This document shows positions 48,250 through 57,900 of a stretch of 64,000 nucleotides of DNA, one piece after another. The notes beneath the pieces are model-generated. The model had not been told where the DNA came from. It ran no database searches and saw only the letters and a list, made by a program, of their open reading frames with translations. Source of the stretch: VRUE01 sp036266075 (GTDB lineage Bacteria > Actinomycetota > Thermoleophilia > Solirubrobacterales > 70-9); the NCBI GenBank assembly GCA_036266075.1, contig DATANV010000002.1, positions 62,001 through 126,000 on the forward strand, in the 5' to 3' direction. Positions within the stretch are counted from its first letter, which is position 1, and each line of letters starts with the position of its first letter. The position numbers were made by a program, and so were the translations under genes.

Positions 48250-49930
48250 CGCGGTGCGTCTCCCCGTGGCGGCGGCGCTCCTCGCGGTAGCCCTGGCGCT
48301 CTTTCAGCCGAGCCCGCCGAGCGCTCGCGCCAACGCTGCCTGCGACGTCGGCGTCGCCCCCGCCGCGCCGATCACCGACAAGCTCGGCATCGGCAACCCG
48401 CTGGGCGATGCCTGCAATGCGCTCACCGACCCGGTGCTGGGCGTTGCCGGCAAGGCTCTGGACCCGCTGAGGGAAGCGGCAGGCGCCCTCGGGCAGGGGA
48501 TCTTCGCCCAGATCACGACCTGGGTCAGCGACGGGGCGGTCTGGCTGCTCGGCGAAGTCACCGAGCTGAGCGAACGCACCACCTCGCCAGACCTGCTCGG
48601 AAAGGGCTTTTTGCGCCGGTACCGCCAGATGGCGCTGATCGCCGCGTTGATGGCGGCCCTGATGTTGCTCTTGGCGGTCTTCGAGGCGCTGGCGCGCGGT
48701 GAGGCCGGTATGCTCTGGCGGGCCTTCCTCATAACCGCGCCCCTGGCGGCGATCGCGACCAGCGCCGCCTACGTCCTCGTCCAGCTCCTGATCGCGACCG
48801 ACGACGGGCTTTGCGAAGCCATCGCGCAATCGAGCGGCGCCGATGCGAAGCACTTCTTCAAAGGCGCGATCCAGGCGCTTGCCGAAATCGGGGCGGCAGG
48901 TGGCGCGGCGGCGGGCACGGCCGCCAGCGGGCCGGGAGTGGGTACTGCGGCGGGCGCCGCCGGCGCCGCCGGCGGCGGCGCTGTGGAGGTGCCGCTCTTC
49001 GTTGGCTTCATCGCCGCCGTCCTCGCAGCCTTCGCGGCCTTCTTCGTCTGGATCGAGCTCTTGATGCGAGGCGCCGCGATCTACGTCGTCGCCCTCTTCA
49101 TGCCGCTTGCCATCGCGGCTTCGATCTGGCCGCGCTGGGCCTCTGCCCTGCGGCGCAGCTGCGAGCTGGTCGTGGTTATCGTCTTCTCGAAGTTCGTGAT
49201 CGTCGCGATCGTCTCCCTCGCGGCGAGCCTCTTGGCCCAGAGCGGAGGCAGGATCGAGCAGGTCCTCGCGGCCGGCGCGATGCTGCTGTTGGCTTGCTTT
49301 TCGCCCTTCGTGCTGTTCAAGCTGGTGCCCTTCGCCGAGAGCGCCCTAAGCGCCGCCTACAACCGCCAGAGCGCGAGCGGCGGCGCCCTGCGCGGGGTGG
49401 AGCACGTCACCTCGGTGCAGATGATGCGCCGCGCGGCGCTCTCCAACTGGGGGCTCGAGGGCGCGGGCGCCACCGGCACAGGCACGGGCAAGGGCGGCGG
49501 CCGAGGAGGAGGAGGCTCGAAGCGAGGTAGCCCGGCGGGTGGCGGTCCCGCCGGCGGCGCGGCGGCGCCGAGCGCTGAGGCTGGGGCGGGCGCCGCCGCC
49601 GCGCCGCTGGCCACCGCCGCGGCTGCCAAGAAGGCGGGCCACGAAGCGGCGGGCGGGCTTGCAGAAAGCGGCGCCTCCGACGCGGCGAGCGGGACCGCCG
49701 AGGCAAGCGGCGCAGCTGCCCTCGCCGAGGGCGGTATGCAGAGTGGCGGGCAGCGAGCCTCGCGGCCACGTCCCGACGGCGCGGCGCCCGAGCCCGACAG
49801 CGGGTGCCAACTTGGCGGCGCGGCGCCCGAGCCGAGCGAGGCGAGTGGCGGCAAGACGCCCGGCGGCAAGTCCAAGCCGCCGCGCCCGGCTGCCGAGCCC
49901 GGCCCGGCTCCAAAGGAGGCGAAACCGTGA
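48233..49930 (+). CDS. VirB6/TrbL-like polytopic protein
   Basis: The 565-residue protein starts with a signal-like helix, has six or more hydrophobic segments up to residue ~400 (ALIAALMAALMLLLAVFEAL, FVGFIAAVLAAFAAFFVWIE, YVVALFMPLAIAASIWP, VVIVFSKFVIVAIVSLAAS) and a long Gly/Ala/Pro tail (about 405-565). These are the features of the VirB6/TrbL inner-membrane channel. The conserved-looking FMPLAIAASIWPRW is typical of actinobacterial members. Confidence 0.82.
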   Translation: MASLRSAVRLPVAAALLAVALALFQPSPPSARANAACDVGVAPAAPITDKLGIGNPLGDACNALTDPVLGVAGKALDPLREAAGALGQGIFAQITTWVSDGAVWLLGEVTELSERTTSPDLLGKGFLRRYRQMALIAALMAALMLLLAVFEALARGEAGMLWRAFLITAPLAAIATSAAYVLVQLLIATDDGLCEAIAQSSGADAKHFFKGAIQALAEIGAAGGAAAGTAASGPGVGTAAGAAGAAGGGAVEVPLFVGFIAAVLAAFAAFFVWIELLMRGAAIYVVALFMPLAIAASIWPRWASALRRSCELVVVIVFSKFVIVAIVSLAASLLAQSGGRIEQVLAAGAMLLLACFSPFVLFKLVPFAESALSAAYNRQSASGGALRGVEHVTSVQMMRRAALSNWGLEGAGATGTGTGKGGGRGGGGSKRGSPAGGGPAGGAAAPSAEAGAGAAAAPLATAAAAKKAGHEAAGGLAESGASDAASGTAEASGAAALAEGGMQSGGQRASRPRPDGAAPEPDSGCQLGGAAPEPSEASGGKTPGGKSKPPRPAAEPGPAPKEAKP

Positions 49931-51426
49931 GCGGCGCTCGGCGCTACCGCTTCGGGCCCCTGGAGCGGCGCGGCGCCCTCGGCCCGTTGCGCCTCGGGCA
50001 GGTCGCGGTGCTCGGTGGGGTGGCGCTCCTCGCCTTTGTGGCGCTGTATGGGCTGCGGGGCTGGGCCGGGATGGCGCTTGCCCTGGCGGTGCTGGGCTCC
50101 GGCGCTGGGGCGATCTTCGTGCCCTTCGAGGGGCGCACGGCGGAGGAATGGGCGCCGCTCGTGCTCGGCTGGGCGCTTCGCTCCCGAGAGCAGAGGCACG
50201 GCTATCGCTCCGCCGCCCCTGGGGCCGGGGTGCGCCTCGGGGGGTCCGGTGAGGTCCCCTGGGAGACCTCGCTGCCTGAGGGCTTGGCGAGCCTTCGGAT
50301 GCTGGAAGTGCCTTATGGCTCGGAGCGCATCGGTGTCCTTCACGACCGTGCGGCCGGCACCTGCACCGCGGCGATCGCCGTGCGCGCCGGCGCCTTTGGC
50401 CTGCTCGACGGTGCCGAGCAGGAGCGAAAGCTGGGCGCCTGGGGCTCGGTCTTGGCGAGCCTCGCGCGCGATGGCAGCCCGGTTTGTCGCCTGCAGTGGA
50501 TCGAGCGCACCCTGCCCGCCCAGGGCGATGAGCTGGCCGCCTACCTGCAATCAGAGCGCGACCGCTCGGTGTCGCTTGACTCCAAGCTGGTCGCCTCCTA
50601 CATCGAGTTGGTCGAGTCGGCGGCCCCGGCGACCCAAGAGCACGAGATCCTCTTGGCCCTACAGGTCGACGAGCGCCGCGGCGCGCGCGAGATGCGGCGT
50701 CTGGGCGGCGGCACCGAGGCGGTCTGCGAGCTGCTCGTGCGCGAGGCCGAGAGCCTCGCCGAGCAGCTCTCCCTAGCCGAGGTGACGGTCTTCGGCCTCC
50801 TGCGCCCCAACTGCTACGCGGAGGCGATCCGCGATGCCTTTGATCCCTACGGGCGCCAGGTTCGCGCCCGTGCCGCCCTCGGCGAGGCGGGGCGCGAAGG
50901 TGTCAAGCCGGCCTTGATGGGGCCGATCGCCACCGAGACGACCTGGCGCACCTTTCGCAGCGACTCGGCGATCCACTCCACCTATTGGGTCTCCAGCTGG
51001 CCGCGCTCTGACGTAGGCCCGGTCTTCCTGGCGCCGCTTCTGATGCAGACCACGGCGCTACGCACCGTCTCGGTTTGCATCGAGCCGGTCCCACACTCGA
51101 CGGCGATGCGGCGGGCCGAGGCAGCGCGCACCGCCGAGGTCGCCGAGGAGATGCAGCGTGAGCGGCAGGGCTTTTTGACCAGCGCCCGCATCCGCCGCCG
51201 CCAACAGGCGGCGGCGAGGCGTGAGGAGGAGCTGGCCGACGGGCACGCCGAAATGCGTTTCGTCGGTATGGTCGGCGTTTCGGGGCGCCCGGGAGCCGAA
51301 TGGGAGCGGGCCAACACGGAAGTCCAGCACGCCGCAGCGCTCGCGCGCCTGGAGTTGCAGCCGCTCTACGGAGAGCAAGAGGCGGGCTTCACCTTCACCC
51401 TGCCGATCTGCCGAGGGCTTCGGTGA
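49927..51426 (+). CDS. SCO6880/PrgI-like conjugation protein
   Basis: GTG 49927 overlaps the previous stop by 4 bases. The 499-residue protein has two close N-terminal helices (VAVLGGVALLAFVALYGLRG, AGMALALAVLGSGAGAIFV) and a large soluble part with WIERTLPAQGDELAAYLQSE and HSTYWVSSWPRSDVGPVFLA. It corresponds to SCO6880-type proteins that sit directly before VirB4 in actinobacterial elements and may tether that ATPase to the membrane. Confidence 0.72.
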   Translation: MSGARRYRFGPLERRGALGPLRLGQVAVLGGVALLAFVALYGLRGWAGMALALAVLGSGAGAIFVPFEGRTAEEWAPLVLGWALRSREQRHGYRSAAPGAGVRLGGSGEVPWETSLPEGLASLRMLEVPYGSERIGVLHDRAAGTCTAAIAVRAGAFGLLDGAEQERKLGAWGSVLASLARDGSPVCRLQWIERTLPAQGDELAAYLQSERDRSVSLDSKLVASYIELVESAAPATQEHEILLALQVDERRGAREMRRLGGGTEAVCELLVREAESLAEQLSLAEVTVFGLLRPNCYAEAIRDAFDPYGRQVRARAALGEAGREGVKPALMGPIATETTWRTFRSDSAIHSTYWVSSWPRSDVGPVFLAPLLMQTTALRTVSVCIEPVPHSTAMRRAEAARTAEVAEEMQRERQGFLTSARIRRRQQAAARREEELADGHAEMRFVGMVGVSGRPGAEWERANTEVQHAAALARLELQPLYGEQEAGFTFTLPICRGLR

Positions 51427-52721
51427 GGCGCAGGAGGCACCGCGGCGAGCGCCCCGGGCACAGCGCCACCACGGCGCACTTCCAAGCCGCCTATCCGTTC
51501 CTGGCCGAGGGCGGCCTGGGCGCCCCCGGCGTCTACATCGGCCGCGACGTCTGCGGTGGGGCCTGGCTCTATGACCCGTGGCAGCTGTATGGGCGAGGGC
51601 TGGTCGGAGGCACCAACATGCTAGTGCTGGGCAAGCTCGGCCGGGCCAAGTCCTCGCTGGTCAAGACCTACCTGCTGCGCCAGCAGATCTTCGGCCGCCA
51701 AGCGTGGGTACTCGACCCCAAGGGTGAGTACGGGCCGCTGGCCAGGGCGCTCGGCGCCGAGCCGATCGCCCTGGCTCCCGACGGCTTGGTGCGGCTCAAC
51801 CCGCTGACCCGGCGCGGCGGATTTGCCGCTCAGCTCGGCCTGGCGCGCTCGATCCTCAAAGCAGCGCTTGATCGCAAGCTGACGCCTGAGGAGGACGCCG
51901 GCCTGCGGGTCGCCCTGGAGATCGTCAACGAGGAGGCCGGCGCGGGGGCTGAGCCGACGCTTCCGGTCCTGGTCGACGCGCTGCTTCACCCTCGCGAGGA
52001 GATGGTGCGCGGCGTCTCGGGCACCACGCGAGAGGACTTCGCCGCCGCCAATCGCGAGGCAGCACTTGCCCTGCAGCGCCTTTGCACGGGCGATCTGCGT
52101 GGCATGTTCGACGGGCCGAGCACGCCGGGGTTAGACCTCGACGCGCCACTTGTCGTCTTGGACCTGAGCGCCCTCGAAGACTCCGCGGCCCTTGGCATCC
52201 TCATCACCTGCGCTGCCGCCTGGCTACAGGCGATCCTGGTCGAGCGCAAGCGGCTTGCCGAAGCGCAGGGGCGCCCGAGCCCAAAGATGATCCTCGTCCT
52301 CGATGAGGTGTGGCGGGTCGCCGGTCACATCGGCGTCGCCGAATGGCTGCAATCGAGCTTCAAGCTCTGCCGAGCGCTGGGCATCCAGACGATCCTCATT
52401 GCGCACCGGCTGACCGACTTCGGAGCGGTAGGCGCCGCCGGCTCGCGCGAGGCGCTGATCGTCGAAGGGCTGATCGCCGACGCCGACACGATCGTCATCT
52501 ACGCCCAGGCCCCCGATCAGCTGGGACTCGTGGAAAGCGAACTCGGCCGCAGCTCGACCGAAGCCCAGTTGCTGCCGACTCTCCGACGAGGAGAGGCGCT
52601 CTGGGTGGTCGGTACGCATTCGGGCCTCGTCCAGCACCGGATCTCCTCCTTTGAGGCGGAGCTGGCCGACACCGACCAGCGGATGCGCGCCCGTCCGGCG
52701 CTTGGCGAAGCGGCCGCATGA
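51423..52721 (+). CDS. VirB4/TraC-like transfer ATPase
   Basis: GTG 51423 overlaps the previous gene by 4 bases. The 432-residue ATPase lacks the long N-terminal half of classic VirB4, supplied perhaps by the preceding protein. Walker A reads VLGKLGRAKSSLVKTYL, with Ala where the family has Gly before Lys. Walker B is MILVLDEVW, and ALGIQTILIAHRLTDFG and the final VGTHSGLVQHRIS fit the RecA-like core. It powers pilus or channel assembly. Confidence 0.82.
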   Translation: MRRRRHRGERPGHSATTAHFQAAYPFLAEGGLGAPGVYIGRDVCGGAWLYDPWQLYGRGLVGGTNMLVLGKLGRAKSSLVKTYLLRQQIFGRQAWVLDPKGEYGPLARALGAEPIALAPDGLVRLNPLTRRGGFAAQLGLARSILKAALDRKLTPEEDAGLRVALEIVNEEAGAGAEPTLPVLVDALLHPREEMVRGVSGTTREDFAAANREAALALQRLCTGDLRGMFDGPSTPGLDLDAPLVVLDLSALEDSAALGILITCAAAWLQAILVERKRLAEAQGRPSPKMILVLDEVWRVAGHIGVAEWLQSSFKLCRALGIQTILIAHRLTDFGAVGAAGSREALIVEGLIADADTIVIYAQAPDQLGLVESELGRSSTEAQLLPTLRRGEALWVVGTHSGLVQHRISSFEAELADTDQRMRARPALGEAAA

Positions 52722-54163
52722 GCGCTTCGACAGCGTTCCTGCTCGCCGTGCTGGGCGTAGTCGCGCTCGGCGTGCAACTACTCGACCGCCATCTGCGGGA
52801 GGGCGGGGGAGGGCGCCGTCGCGTGCAGGGGGCGCGCTGGGCACGCGGACGGGACCTGCGCGAACTGCGCGTCAAAGGCCCAGAGCCCGGGCGGCTGATC
52901 CTCGGCCGCCACGGCCGCCACCTCCTGGCAGCCGAGGAGCGAGCCTCGGTCGTCGTTGTAGGGCCGACGAGGACCAGCATGAAGACAACCGGGCTGGCGA
53001 TCCCCGCTCTTTTGGAGTGGGAGGGCCCGGTGGTCGCCACGTCGGTCAAGAGCGACCTGTTACTGGCGACGATCGAGCGCCGCCGCTCGCTCGGCAGGGC
53101 GATGGTCTTCGACCCGACCGGCGTGACGGGAATCGACACGGTGAAGGCGACACCGCTCTCGGGTTGCGGAAGCTGGTGGGGGGCTAAGCGCGTCGCCCAC
53201 TGGCTTTCTACTTCGGCGCGCTCGGGCGCAGACGGGTTGGAGGATTCGGCCTTCTGGCATGCGGCAGCCGAGAAGCTCCTGGAGCCGCTGCTTTTCGCCG
53301 CGGCGACGAGCGGCGGGGGGATGGCCGACGTGGTCCGCTGGTTGAACGGCGGCGCTGAGGCGGAGCCGGAGGTCAGAGAGCGGCTGTCCCAGGCCGGCTG
53401 TGAGGACGCGCTCAGCGCCTGGCGGGCCAACTGGAACCGCGAGGAGCGCCAGCGCAGCTCGATCTACACCACTGCGGAGACGATCGTCGCGGCTTTTTCA
53501 GACCCGCGAGTCCTCGATGCCTGCTCGCGAGCGGAATACACGCCCGCGGACCTGCTCGAGGGAGGCGCCAACACCCTCTACCTTTGCGCGCCCAGCCGCG
53601 AACAGGAGCGGCTTCGGACCCTCTTCGCGATGATGCTCTGCGAGCTGGTCTCGGTGGTCTATGAGTCCTCGGCACAAACCGGCAAGCCGATCGACCCGCC
53701 GCTTTTGGTCGTCTTGGACGAGGCGGCGAACATCGCCCCGGTCCCGAACCTCGATGAGATCGCATCGACCGGTATTGGGCAGGGCATCCAGCTCCTCACC
53801 GTCTTCCAGGATCTGGCGCAGGTTCGGACGCGCTACGGAACGCGGGCGGCGACGATCATCAACAATCATCCAGTCAAGGTGTTCGCGACGGGGATCAGCG
53901 ACCCCGAGACGCTCGACTACATCAAGAGGGTGATCGGCGAGGGCGAGTTCCGCCAGCGCTCGGAGACCGCCGCAGGGCAGGGGAGAGGCTCCTTCACGGA
54001 GGCGAGCACCTACCGCGAGCTGGCGCCGGCGAACGTCGTTCGCGAGGCCCAGCCGGGTAGCGCCCTGCTGATCAACGGGAACAAGCCGCTGGCCAGGCTC
54101 AGCCTCCGACCCTGGTTTGCGGAGCCGGACCTCCAGAAGCTCGTCAAGCCGGAGCAGGCGTGA
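52718..54163 (+). CDS. Type IV coupling protein (TraD/TraG-like ATPase)
   Basis: The 481-residue protein has one N-terminal helix (FLLAVLGVVALGVQLL), a Walker-A-like VVVGPTRTSMKTTGLAIPAL, a Walker B LLVVLDEAANIAPVPNLDEI and the coupling-protein motif QLLTVFQDLAQVRTRYG. The P-loop lacks the usual GKT and has SMKT. Coupling proteins bring the relaxase-DNA complex to the channel. It overlaps both neighbours by 4 bases. Confidence 0.85.
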   Translation: MSASTAFLLAVLGVVALGVQLLDRHLREGGGGRRRVQGARWARGRDLRELRVKGPEPGRLILGRHGRHLLAAEERASVVVVGPTRTSMKTTGLAIPALLEWEGPVVATSVKSDLLLATIERRRSLGRAMVFDPTGVTGIDTVKATPLSGCGSWWGAKRVAHWLSTSARSGADGLEDSAFWHAAAEKLLEPLLFAAATSGGGMADVVRWLNGGAEAEPEVRERLSQAGCEDALSAWRANWNREERQRSSIYTTAETIVAAFSDPRVLDACSRAEYTPADLLEGGANTLYLCAPSREQERLRTLFAMMLCELVSVVYESSAQTGKPIDPPLLVVLDEAANIAPVPNLDEIASTGIGQGIQLLTVFQDLAQVRTRYGTRAATIINNHPVKVFATGISDPETLDYIKRVIGEGEFRQRSETAAGQGRGSFTEASTYRELAPANVVREAQPGSALLINGNKPLARLSLRPWFAEPDLQKLVKPEQA

Positions 54164-54663
54164 CCGAAGAGCATCCGTGGGGAGCGGAGGCCGTCGCGCT
54201 CGGGAGGGGAGCCAGCCAAAAGGCAGCGAACCGCGCCGGTCCGCCCGGCGGACGGGCTGGCCGGGGCGCTAGGTTTCCACGAAGAGCAGCGGTGTTGGTG
54301 GCGCTCGGAGTCGTCCTCGTCAGTGTGGTGATTGCGATTCTCGGTGGCGACGGCTCGGAGCCCCAGAGGTCGAAGGCCAGCGATGGCACTTCATCCGGGT
54401 CGCCGGTCGTCGTCAAGCACCCCACGCGGGACGCCCGCCGCCACAAGGCCCTATTGAAGCGTCGGCGGTCACGCAGGTCGCATGGACGTACGTTTCATGC
54501 AGCGGGAGCCGAGGACTTCGGCGGTCCGGCCTCGATGCCCATCCCCGCTGCGCCAGAAGCGGGGCGCGCACTACCCCCTGTCTCGACGCCACAGGCGACA
54601 CCAGAGCCGACGCCGTCTCAATTGCCGAAGCCGACGCCCCCGGCTGTCGAGTTCGGGATGTAA
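54160..54663 (+). CDS. Single-pass protein with C-terminal EFGM
   Basis: GTG 54160 gives 167 residues: a basic N-terminus, one helix (AAVLVALGVVLVSVVIAILG, about 44-63) and an outside part rich in Arg, Ser and Pro that ends PTPPAVEFGM. The sigma-like protein at 47185 also ends EFGM. It is the last gene of the transfer operon. Confidence 0.65.
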   Translation: MTEEHPWGAEAVALGRGASQKAANRAGPPGGRAGRGARFPRRAAVLVALGVVLVSVVIAILGGDGSEPQRSKASDGTSSGSPVVVKHPTRDARRHKALLKRRRSRRSHGRTFHAAGAEDFGGPASMPIPAAPEAGRALPPVSTPQATPEPTPSQLPKPTPPAVEFGM

Positions 54664-54753
54664 TCCACTACGCTTGGGCGCGAATGCACGTTGGGCTTGA
54701 TGCAGTCTTCCGCGAAGACACCAACCCCGCTCGCAGTAGGGCTTCGGGATGCG

Positions 54754-54876
54754 CTACAAGCGGTTCCGGGGATCTTTAGGCGTATCGCTATGCCACCACG
54801 CAGCTTGCCACCAAGCCCAAAGCTCGATGATGGGCAGTAGCAGAAGCACAATACCTAGAATCCAGGTCCACACCAT
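54754..54876 (-). CDS. 40-residue membrane protein downstream of the Rhs gene, candidate immunity
   Basis: ATG 54876 encodes MVWTWILGIVLLLLPIIELW, then AWWQAAWWHSDTPKDPRNRL. It is one hydrophobic helix with a Trp-rich edge. It lies 94 bases past the Rhs stop in the same direction, where immunity genes usually sit. No ribosome site is clear. The rest of 54664-54969 shows nothing else. Confidence 0.35.
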   Translation of the reverse strand: MVWTWILGIVLLLLPIIELWAWWQAAWWHSDTPKDPRNRL

Positions 54877-54969
54877 CGGGAGGATAGCGGATACTTGGAG
54901 AGCATGTAATGTAAATCTGAAACCCAAGCCGCCTGGTTGCCATCGTCTTAGTCACAAGCTTATTCCTCG

Positions 54970-57900
54970 CTAGGTTGCCTGAACGTAAGCCCATGCGTGT
55001 CCATCTGAAGCACACCACGCCGCAGCCGAGAAGAGTCCCGCTATCGCTCCGATGCCGGCCCCAGGGGGATTCATATTCACGGTCGTGCAATATAGGACAG
55101 CGCCAAGGTACGCCGCCTTGAGCGCGCCGGTGGAATGAATAGGCTCGATTAGCTTTGGAATGCATACACCGCCGACGACAGCCGCTGCCGCGCTCAGCTT
55201 CGCACTGTACGCTGACTTGTCGACGCACGTATGAGTGAATGATGAAAGGGTGGTAATCGATTCTGCTATTCGAGGGGTCCGCCTCATTGCAGGGCCAGGG
55301 CGGCCAAGGCTAACCCTACCTCCTCGCCCGGTGCCCCCCTGTGCATTGCCGGTTGACTTGTGTTTGCAGTGGCGCCGGCGTGAACAAGTACCGCCAAGGT
55401 CAAAACCGTTGACGGGATCTGCTTCTGCATAGTCGTACGCTGACGATGATCCGCCTTCTACTGGATCTGGGGCGATGAACCGGCCTAAAGCGGGCACGTA
55501 GCTGCGGACGCCCATCTGGATAACGCCTGAAGGCAACTCGGTTCGCCGCAGTTTCCCGCCCAGCCACCCGAACCTGGGAGCCGAAGCCGATTTTGGATTA
55601 CCGAACTCATCGAATTCGAGACTTTCGAGAGGTTTCGTCGCTTCGGGGTTCAAGCTCGCCGTGGCGGCGATATTTCCATGTAGGTTGGCGAGCTCCAGGA
55701 CCGTGCCGCTGGCGCTGTCCTGGATAGCGGCGAGGCTTCCCCCGATACCCGTAACGCTTCGCGTCCAGCCCGAGCTGGTTTCGGTCCAGGCCGGCGCGTC
55801 GGATTCTCCCGCGTAGTGGTAGACCTGAGTGCCGGGTTCTTTGCCGCCCGTCTGCGTGCGCAGGCGCTGGCGAAGCGCTCCATCGAGCTGGTAGCTGTTG
55901 GTGATTTCGCCTTGCGACTGACTGGCAACCAAGTCGTTGCTGTAGTAGCTGGTCGTCAGCGTGCTGCCCCCTGCGTCGGCACCCGGCAGGCTGGTGATGC
56001 GGCCGAAGTTGTCATAGACGACGCCAGTATCGATCAGGCGGTCGGCGGCGTCGTAAGTGTGGCTTTGTACCGTGCCTGCTGAGCTGGTGTCGCATGCCCC
56101 GCCGATGCTCGGCTGGCGCGTGGTAAGCGCTTTGCGATTCGAGTCGGCGTCGTATTCGTAGGTCCGAGTGGTGCAGCCGCCGCCCTGCGGGATGTCTCGA
56201 ACCTGGAACAGCCGCCCCGCCTTGTCGTAGCTGTACTGCTGGCTTGAAGACAGGCTAGTCTGTGCGAGAATCTGGCCGTAGAGAGAACGTTCCACGCCGA
56301 AGTCAAGCCAGGTGCAGTTGAGCGAGCAGAAGGTTTTCTTTTCGTAGCTGAGATGAACTGGCTGACCAACCTCGTCGTAGGTCGCCTTAGCCACTAAGCC
56401 GTTTGGCAGCCCTTCTTCGGTCATGTTGCCGTCAGCGTCATAGGCGGCCGTGAACGTGCCTGCTGCGGAGTCTTCGAGTTTGACCAAGAGGCCGGAAGTC
56501 GGGTCATAGATCCGCGTCTGGGTGCCCTTGCCGTCATCGGTCGTCACAGGGCGGCCAAGCAGGTCATAGCTTTTGACGCTCGAGGAATTGCCATCAGCGT
56601 CTTCATAGGTCGAGACTCGCCCGAGCGCGTCGTAAGTCGTCCTCACGGCCTGGTTGTCGAAGCCTTCGCAGTTGCCGTTCGGGCAGGCAAAGCGTTGTTC
56701 GATTGGGCGCCCAGTGGTGTCTTTGTAAAGCGTTTCTCTCTTCGGGAGCACTACTCCGCCGCCTTCTTGACGAGAGCTGGTTTCCCGTCCGGCCGCATCG
56801 AACGTCGTGATCGTTTTGCGAGTGTTTTCGAAGCCGTAGACGTTGGGGCCTTCGATCACTTCGGTCGGCTCGCCCATCGGAGAGTAGGCGAGGATCTTCT
56901 TGAGGAGCAGTTCCGGAGCGTCCTGCGAGCTGGCTTTTCCACCCGCTTCGATGCGGCAGGGGAGGCCCCAGTACCCCTTGGTCAGGTAGCCACCGCATTC
57001 TTCCGCCCCGGTGACCTTGTAGTAGACGATCTTCGTGGTGTGCGCATCGCCGCCGTTGGGGTTTGCTGGCAGGCTCGTTTCGGTCGGTAGCCCGGTGTCT
57101 GAGTCATAGGCGATACGCGTTTTTAGGTTCAGCTCTCCCGATCCTGAGTCGACGATCGTGCTGGTCGGCTTGCGAAGCGTCCAGTCGTATGCGGTGGTGG
57201 TTATCCGCTGATTGGCGTCGATGCCCTGGCTGACGACGCTGGCGCCGACCGTTTCGCGGGTCGGCAGATGCGCCCAGGGCGTGCCCGCCGGTGGCGTCGG
57301 CTCGCCGACGTCGTATTCAACCGTCTTGTGCATCCGTGCTGCGACCGTTCGCGCCGGGCCCGTTTCGTCTGGTTCGAGACGCACTTGATGCGTCGGTCCC
57401 CATTCCTCCAGCATCTCGGTGCCGTCGACGTTGTAGTTGCGGTGGGTGTCTAGTTCTTTTGATTTCGCCACCTGTTCGGCTTGCGAGCCGGCGGCCAGCG
57501 CCCGCAGACGATTCTGCGCGCTCAGTTCGCGGACAATGTTGCCATGTTCGTCGGGTTCGCCGGTGAGAATCGAGGCTGCTACCGTGCCGGCGCCCGATGG
57601 CGTAGCGGTGTTGACCCTCTGGCCTTCGGCGTCCATGTAGTAGAGAGTTGCCCGTGAGTAGCTCGATGGTGGGCTGCCCGGGACCTGGTCGGGTGGGAAG
57701 ATCGCCGTCCCGTCGAGCGGAATGTCCTGCTGGTTCCACCGCGCCACCGAACCCGGGCTCATGTCATACGGCGCAGCCGAGCCGCTCAGCGGAACCCCAT
57801 AGACGATGGTCGTTTGGGCGGTTGATGGGCTGGCTAGCGAAGGTCGCTGCACGCTTCGCAGGCGCCCGTGCGGGGTCTCACCGTCATAACTTTCGTAGTA

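Noticed and set aside
49357..50550. A 397-codon minus-strand frame opposite the conjugation genes.
   Set aside because: Ala/Pro/Gly-rich shadow of the VirB6-like tail and the SCO6880-like gene.
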